A stretch of DNA of 64,000 bases, taken from NCBI GenBank assembly GCA_025677825.1, contig JAIXMO010000005.1:558001-622000 (forward strand). Reading direction: 5' to 3'. Shown in pieces: positions 57,301 through 64,000 of this stretch (position 1 is its first letter; the number at the start of each line of letters is the position of its first letter). Source of the DNA: Helicostylum pulchrum (lineage: Eukaryota > Mucoromycota > Mucoromycetes > Mucorales > Mucoraceae). The notes under the pieces were generated by a model, which saw only the letters and a list, made by a program, of their open reading frames with translations, was not told the DNA's origin and made no database searches. A program made the translations under genes and the position numbers.

Positions 57301-57746
57301 TACTGACTAGAGTGTAGTTTATATTGAGAGGCGTCTTCCTGGAGCTTGCGGATATGTTACTGTTCAAGACTGCCAAGGTTGGATCAGACATGCTGAGACC
57401 TTCTGGGACAGGTGTATTAACAAAGAACTAGACTTAAGGTAAATATTATCACTGTATGTTATCTTTTCCTACATATTTAATCCCAAAATAAAAATGTATT
57501 TCGTACCAAAAAAAATAATAAAGTGTGCCAAATTTATTTTGGAGTCGTACCAAAAAAAAAAATTAAGCCGTAAACACGAACTGAGTTCGTTTAAAGAATT
57601 TCCAGTACAGCACAACCAATTAAAGCTTTACTTATCAAGTCTGCGTCACTGAGTTGTAACCCTTTTTTTTTCATTTGGGAATTCTTTTTTCTTTTTTTCT
57701 TTTTCTACTTTTTAACATCTCTTTTTTAAAAAAATAAATAAACAAA

Positions 57747-59187
<1,441 letters not shown>

Positions 59188-59387
59188 ATCTCTTAATTTT
59201 TTTGCTGTAACCTCTCTTTTTTTTGTTTACTTTTCTTTGTTCCAAAAAAACATATATCTTTTTTTTTTTTTTACACACCCAATCTCTTATTTTTAAGTGA
59301 TTTTTCTCTCTCTTAAAAAAAGGAATAGTAAACTTTTTTCTTATAATAAAATACACATAATCTTTTCTCTTTATTTTTATTTGTTGT

Positions 59388-59765
59388 CTATAATTTGGTT
59401 AATAAACCAAGCGCATCTTCCATATCATTTTGGGTCTTTTCGTAAAGACGTTGCTCTTCTTCAATTTTATAAGACTAATAATATTTTTTTTAAACCTTAA
59501 TCATCCTGTCAAACCTGTCAATTTCATTTTATACATTGTATATTACCTCGTCCATATCATCATTTTTAATTTGAATAGCCTTCTTCTTCTTTTGTACAAG
59601 ATGAGGTGTAAGATCATCCATCAAGTTGTCAAGATCATCAATCAAATCAGCATTCTTTAACTTTTCTGATTTGGTAAGTGGTTTCCTATTCTTTTTTTCT
59701 GTTGTATTTTTGTTTCGGTTATAAGGTGTCTTTTGAACTGTTGAGGTTTTCTTTGCTTTAGCCAT
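59388..59765 (-). CDS. Small basic/acidic coiled-coil protein, unknown
   Basis: Two exons (59547-59765 and 59388-59474) give 101 residues. The N-terminus is basic (MAKAKKTSTVQKTPYNRNKN, then KKNRKPLTKSEKL). The middle has an acidic helix ADLIDDLDNLMDDLTPHLVQ and the C-terminus is helical (EEEQRLYEKTQNDMEDALGL). I do not recognise the family. The basic head followed by a coiled coil suggests a nuclear or nucleolar small subunit, but this is a guess. It shares an intergenic space of about 400 bases with the divergent BLOC1S1 gene and converges on actin with 200 bases between. Confidence 0.75.
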
Positions 59766-60166
59766 GGTTGAATCTATTCGAGTGTATTAAACAAAAACAA
59801 AAAAAGCTTTTTCTTTTTCTTTTTTTTTGTGGTGCTTTATTTTTTTTTCTGGGGATAAATTGTACTTCCGGAGTAGTAGTGGTCACTATCTAACGAAAAA
59901 CGTAAAAAGTTCTTAAGGATAACGGCGTATCCTGTTTATTCCCAAGTCGTTCGATTCGTTTATCTCAATATGTCAGACCTTACAGTTAAATTGACAACTT
60001 TTATGATTAATAGTTAGTTTTTTTTTGTTTCTTAAAAGCATTTACAAAAATCTGAAGAGACCAGTCCAAAATTACACTGAGAATAAATAATTTCTTACGA
60101 AACTTGTGTACAACACTGTTCTCTTTTTTTTATATACGTCTTATATCTCTCTAAAGTCTATTCGTA

Positions 60167-60832
60167 ATGTCAGACTCTTTATCACAGTTATTGAAAAACC
60201 ATAACCAGCAACAGGCAGAAGTAAAAAAACAAAACGGTAAGGAAAAAAAGAAATTCAAATATTTCTTTTAACGTAATGTACTTATTTTTTTTTATATAGA
60301 ACAATTAAAAAAGAATGCTGTTCAATCTACTAACGAATTAACAGATTCTTTAACAGAATATGTTAATGAAGGGTAAAGAAAAAAAAAGAGAAAATAATGC
60401 ATACAAAGCATCCTAAACTCATCTATTAAAAAAAACCTCTTTCTTTAAAGTGTAACTGAAATATTCTCAAAACAAAAGGAATTGGAACAACTGTCGAGGA
60501 AACTAGCCAATCAAACCACCCGTTACGCCAATCAAACACAGCAATGGTTAACATTGGTAGACAGCTTCAATATGTCGCTTAAAGTAAAAAAGATATACGT
60601 TCGATTTTACAGTAGAAAACGTACTCATTTTAAAAGTAAATTTAACAGGAATTGGGTGATATTAGAAATTGGGCCGAGGTAATGGAGCATGATATGAAAA
60701 CAGTAATGACAACATTAGAGTTTGTACATCAAGGTAAATAATAAGTGAGGTTTTTATTCCAGAAAAAACATATGCTCAGAAAAAAAAAATTGGTGTCATC
60801 TAGGTACAATTGATGGTGAACCAAAACATTAA
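60167..60832 (+). CDS. BLOC-1/BORC subunit 1 (BLOC1S1, GCN5L1)
   Basis: The protein is a small coiled-coil subunit of endosome/lysosome biogenesis complexes. Five exons (60167-60236, 60300-60372, 60451-60583, 60649-60733, 60804-60832) give 129 residues, matching the family's short length. The family order is visible: MSDSLSQLLKNHNQQQAE, STNELTDSLTEYVNEGV, FSKQKELEQLSRKLANQTTR, QWLTLVDSFNMSLKELGDI and NWAEVMEHDMKTVMTTLEFV. No other BLOC-1 genes are in the window. Identification rests on alignment by eye to animal BLOC1S1 over the full length. Confidence 0.9.
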
Positions 60833-62368
60833 TAAAAAAAATTAAAATAAAATAATAAATGGTCTAATGTGAGAAAAACTACAGTTTTCAGATATTTAGT
60901 ACGACAATAACATTGTCATATAGTTATGGGGGCAATATATTGGCTTGTATGTAATCGTTAAAAGTTATAATAACACTCGAATGTATAGTTTTTATTCTTA
61001 AGAATGCGTGTGATAGTTTATGTAAAAAATGAAGAAAAATGTGTAATAACTATCATGTATACCATTTTACTATACATATTTTTTCTATAAAAAAAACCAC
61101 ATTAAAAAGGCAACTACTTGGTAAACGTTTTAGTACCCGTGTATTTTGTCGCGCAATTAATCTCAGAAAAAAAAACTCTTTGTGTTCAAAATCCAATTTA
61201 TCGGAACTCAAAGCGTGAGGACTATTTACAGGAACTTTAAATGAAAGAACAGGCTACTTTGTAACAGTAACATAGTTTTTGGTTTCCTAATTCTTTTTAT
61301 TCAAGTAGATCTGTTTAGAGTTGACTTGTGATAATAAACCTGTTCATCCCGTTAAAAAATAACTATAGTCAGTAGCAACGCGGTAAAAACCGTATGCAGT
61401 TAATAATCGTAAGTGCCGACGGGGAAGTAGTAGTAGACATTGATCTTCTCACTGAAGTAAATCTCGATCTTGTTTCCGTTTCGCTAGTGATACGAACTCT
61501 CTCCCCTTCTCTTTAAATTATTTTAATTACTCTATACTTATTCTAGTAGGTATTGTTTTAGTCCTAGAACAATCCTCGCTTTTTCTTTTAATGGCTTGAT
61601 CTGGGAAAATAGTATGTTTCTGTTTCGAGTTCGGGAGCAGAAAATACTAAGCTTAAGAATAATAAAGATAACCAATTTTTTTTATGGAAAGTAGCACTAT
61701 GTAAGAACTTGTAAACTTGTCTATACGTAATATAGTACGCTTTTGAAAGTAGTTTCGAGATATATCTTCCCTTCTTCAGAAAAAAAAAATACACGAGGAT
61801 GCAAAGGAAAAAAAAAGAAATTAACCTGGACAAATCGAGTAATTGTAGAATACGGTAACTTTTTTGGCGTGCGAGGTAAGAATTACCCCATATTTTTTTT
61901 CTGGAGATAATCGGGTGCTCGTTATCGTAAGTCAATCACATCTACAAGTCAAATAAAGTTATTATAAACCTTGAGTACTTCAATTAACTTTTCTGTTACT
62001 CGAAGCATCGCCTAAAAGAAGAAGAAAAAAATCTCACTGTTCTCAATTAAGCACATTGGTCCAGAAAAATATGGTCATTTGGAAATACATTTAATTGGTC
62101 TATAAAAAACACAACATCGCCTCAATCTCAAGTTAAAATATAACTATTTTTAAAGAACCGCGTACAATACCATAACTTACCCCGCAATTATATTTTTTCC
62201 CATCATTTCAGGTCCCTTCTCTTCCCACTTTTTCTTCCTTTTTTTTCCCCCAGAGTTTTTTTTTTATATAAATAACTGTATTTATTGCTTTTGTTTATTT
62301 TCCTTTTGTTTGTAACGATAACTACTACAAAAAAAAGAGAGAGAGAGAAAAAAAAGAAGAAATAAGCC
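60833..62368. other. Intergenic upstream of the CSL gene
   Basis: No coding sequence with recognisable features is seen. The last 200 bases before 62369 are pyrimidine-rich, then purine-rich (AGAGAGAGAG at 62338-62350), a common 5' leader appearance in this window. Confidence 0.45.
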
Positions 62369-64000
62369 ATGTCAGAGTATCATTCATTCTCTTTGTCGCA
62401 GCATTTATCAAATAGTAAATCATCGAATGACAATAACGATGATAGGCCACCAGAAGAATTTTACCAACATAAATTCTCAATAAATGATGCACTCATAAAT
62501 CAAAATAATAAACCAAACAATAATCATCAACAGCATGACTGGTCTCATACTACAATAGATTCTATATTAAATAGTGCGCCGAATTTCCAAACAACGCCAC
62601 CTAACTCATCTGATAATAATACTAACTTCAATCCATTATTTGATTTCTTGCCTTCATTCGATGATCACTTAATAATCGCTAACCCCAATACAAATAATAC
62701 AAATAATACAAATACGCTTAATACGATCCATACTACCGAAGTTATAGACAATACAACTTTTAATAACAATAATAATGTAACAAAACTTGAACACACATAC
62801 ACATACACATTTGATTTTTTTTATATTAAACTAATTCTTTTTTGAATATAGATACAGGAGCAGCCTTTATTCACCTTTGACAATCATAATAATCCAACCA
62901 CTCAAAATATAGATGAGATGAGATCCATTACACCTTATTTTGATGGAATAGAAGAACCCCAGAATTATATTATCAAAGATACAACAAATACTACTAATGA
63001 AATAATGGTAATAAAAAACCCTCTTTTTTTTCGTACTTTTTTTTCTCACGATGAAACATGATTAGAAATAAACCTTTTTTTTTATAACAATCCGTTTCTA
63101 CAGTTAACTCATCCGTCTGGAGAAGAAATGAATAATGCAACTGGGTTTTTAGAATTCCAATCACCACCAACCAGTCGTATCAATGCTCCTGCATCATCTA
63201 GAACAATACAAGTTACAGCTAATGCTGTCAAGATGAAACCTGCTATTCAAGCTTACTTACATGCAGATGATCCTATTGAAGCTGGTGAACGTACTGTTAT
63301 TATCATGACAAGTAAAGTAGCTCAAAAGAGTTACGGTACAGAAAAAAGGTACACTTTTTTTTATTTTTTTTTTTTTAAAAAAAAATTATATTAAAATTTT
63401 AATACCCAATAGATTCTTGTGTCCTCCTCCAACTGCGATTCTTGTCGGTTCTTCTTGGTGGACGCCTCCTTCCGACCAAGAAAGCGCACAAGAAGGTACA
63501 TCATTTCAAGATAAAGACAATATCACTCGTGCACCTCCTTCTTTATCCATTGGTATTTCAAGCGAGGCGTCCGCGCAACAATCAGGGCGAATTGAATGGT
63601 ATTGCTCTTCAGATACCTTGGTAGGCCAAACAGGTGGTTCCAATACAAAACTATCTATACAATCGCCCGGAACAAAACATAAAGATACTACCATTGTATC
63701 CATCTCAAACGAAAACAAATCAGCAAGTGATGACTGGTATCGAAGCAGTAAAAACAAAGCACTGGCTGGTGGACGATGTGTGTTAAAACGATTGTATATC
63801 AATGACGCTGATGAAAAAAGAAAGAAAGTAGAATGCCTTATCAAAGTTCAGCTAGCAAATGGCCTTATGCTTGGTACTCTTTCCAGTAGAGGTATCAAAG
63901 TTATTAGTAAACCTAGTAAAAAAAGACAAAGTGTTAAAAACATAGAATGTAAATATTATCGTACAAGTTCATTATATAAAATAGATACTTACTTTTTTTT
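62369..64000 (+). CDS. CSL/LAG1 (CBF1-type) transcription factor, 3' end outside window
   Basis: CSL proteins bind TGGGAA-type sites through a Rel-homology domain and a beta-trefoil domain. In fungi they act without Notch. The visible exons are 62369-62776, 62852-63007, 63104-63348 and 63413-63948, all in phase; an intron then runs out of the window. The first 200 residues are Asn/Ser/Thr-rich and low complexity. The DNA-binding N-terminal domain contains AQKSYGTEKRFLCPPPT. The beta-trefoil begins with CVLKRLYINDADEKRKKVE, LANGLMLGTLSSRGIKVISK and PSKKRQSVKN. Between them the SSWWTPP and long Ser-rich insertion is typical of fungal class-2 CSL proteins. The start ATG follows a GA-rich leader and is the first in-frame Met. 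Confidence 0.93.

Noticed and set aside
62867..63049. Minus-strand frame within the CSL gene
   Set aside because: It lies opposite confirmed CSL exons and has no independent support.

Overview
The window is nuclear DNA of a fungus. It is strongly AT-rich, full of A and T homopolymers, and its protein-coding genes are broken by many short GT-AG introns of about 45-130 bases. The gene content (DASH subunit Dam1, a CSL/LAG1 transcription factor, Pom152-like and Gpi16 proteins, a bHLH-zipper regulator) and the presence of lineage-restricted families that I associate with Mucorales genomes point to Mucoromycota, probably a Mucorales species. That placement is inference from gene content and style. 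No database search was done.

Layout. 1-4.2 kb: the end of ERO1 converges on a HemW/RSAD1-like radical SAM gene that has two microexons. 5.7-10.8 kb: a tentative multi-exon hypothetical gene, a bHLH-zipper gene and a small frameshifted remnant. 10.8-16.3 kb: no confident gene, with degenerate coiled-coil coding sequence near 14-15 kb. 16.8-20.5 kb: three accessory genes on the minus strand: an eight-exon lineage-restricted protein, a cysteine-rich zinc-ribbon protein and a short protein resembling the N-terminal part of Crypton/Ndc10-type proteins. 21.9-26 kb: pyruvate dehydrogenase kinase and GPI16. 26.6-34.6 kb: repeats, a degenerate CCAGCA array, a GC-rich hairpin island and a frameshifted gene. 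34.6-38.6 kb: a shortened Pom152-like gene, a second copy of the 26.6 kb repeat and a hidden two-exon bZIP gene. 38.9-48.7 kb: a dense housekeeping block of lysyl-tRNA synthetase, ASH2/Bre2, a hydrolase-tyrosine phosphatase fusion, UPF3 and DAM1. 49.7-52.4 kb: a tightly packed colinear set of accessory reading frames, including a nuclease-like and a serine-recombinase-like piece. 54.2-57.3 kb: a decayed LINE retrotransposon. 57.7-60.8 kb: actin, a small coiled-coil protein and BLOC1S1/GCN5L1. 62.4 kb to the end: the 5' part of a CSL transcription factor.

The housekeeping genes do not form one pathway. They cover oxidative folding and GPI anchoring in the ER, carbon metabolism, translation, chromatin methylation, mRNA surveillance, chromosome segregation, cytoskeleton and lysosome biogenesis. 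The most unusual material is the 49.7-52.4 kb cluster, the zinc-ribbon protein at 19.1 kb, the hydrolase-phosphatase fusion that has lost its hydrolase nucleophile, and the hairpin island at 31.5 kb. Gene models were built by hand from splice signals and frame continuity. Internal exon ends can be off by a base, but the summed exon lengths of the models given as complete keep frame.
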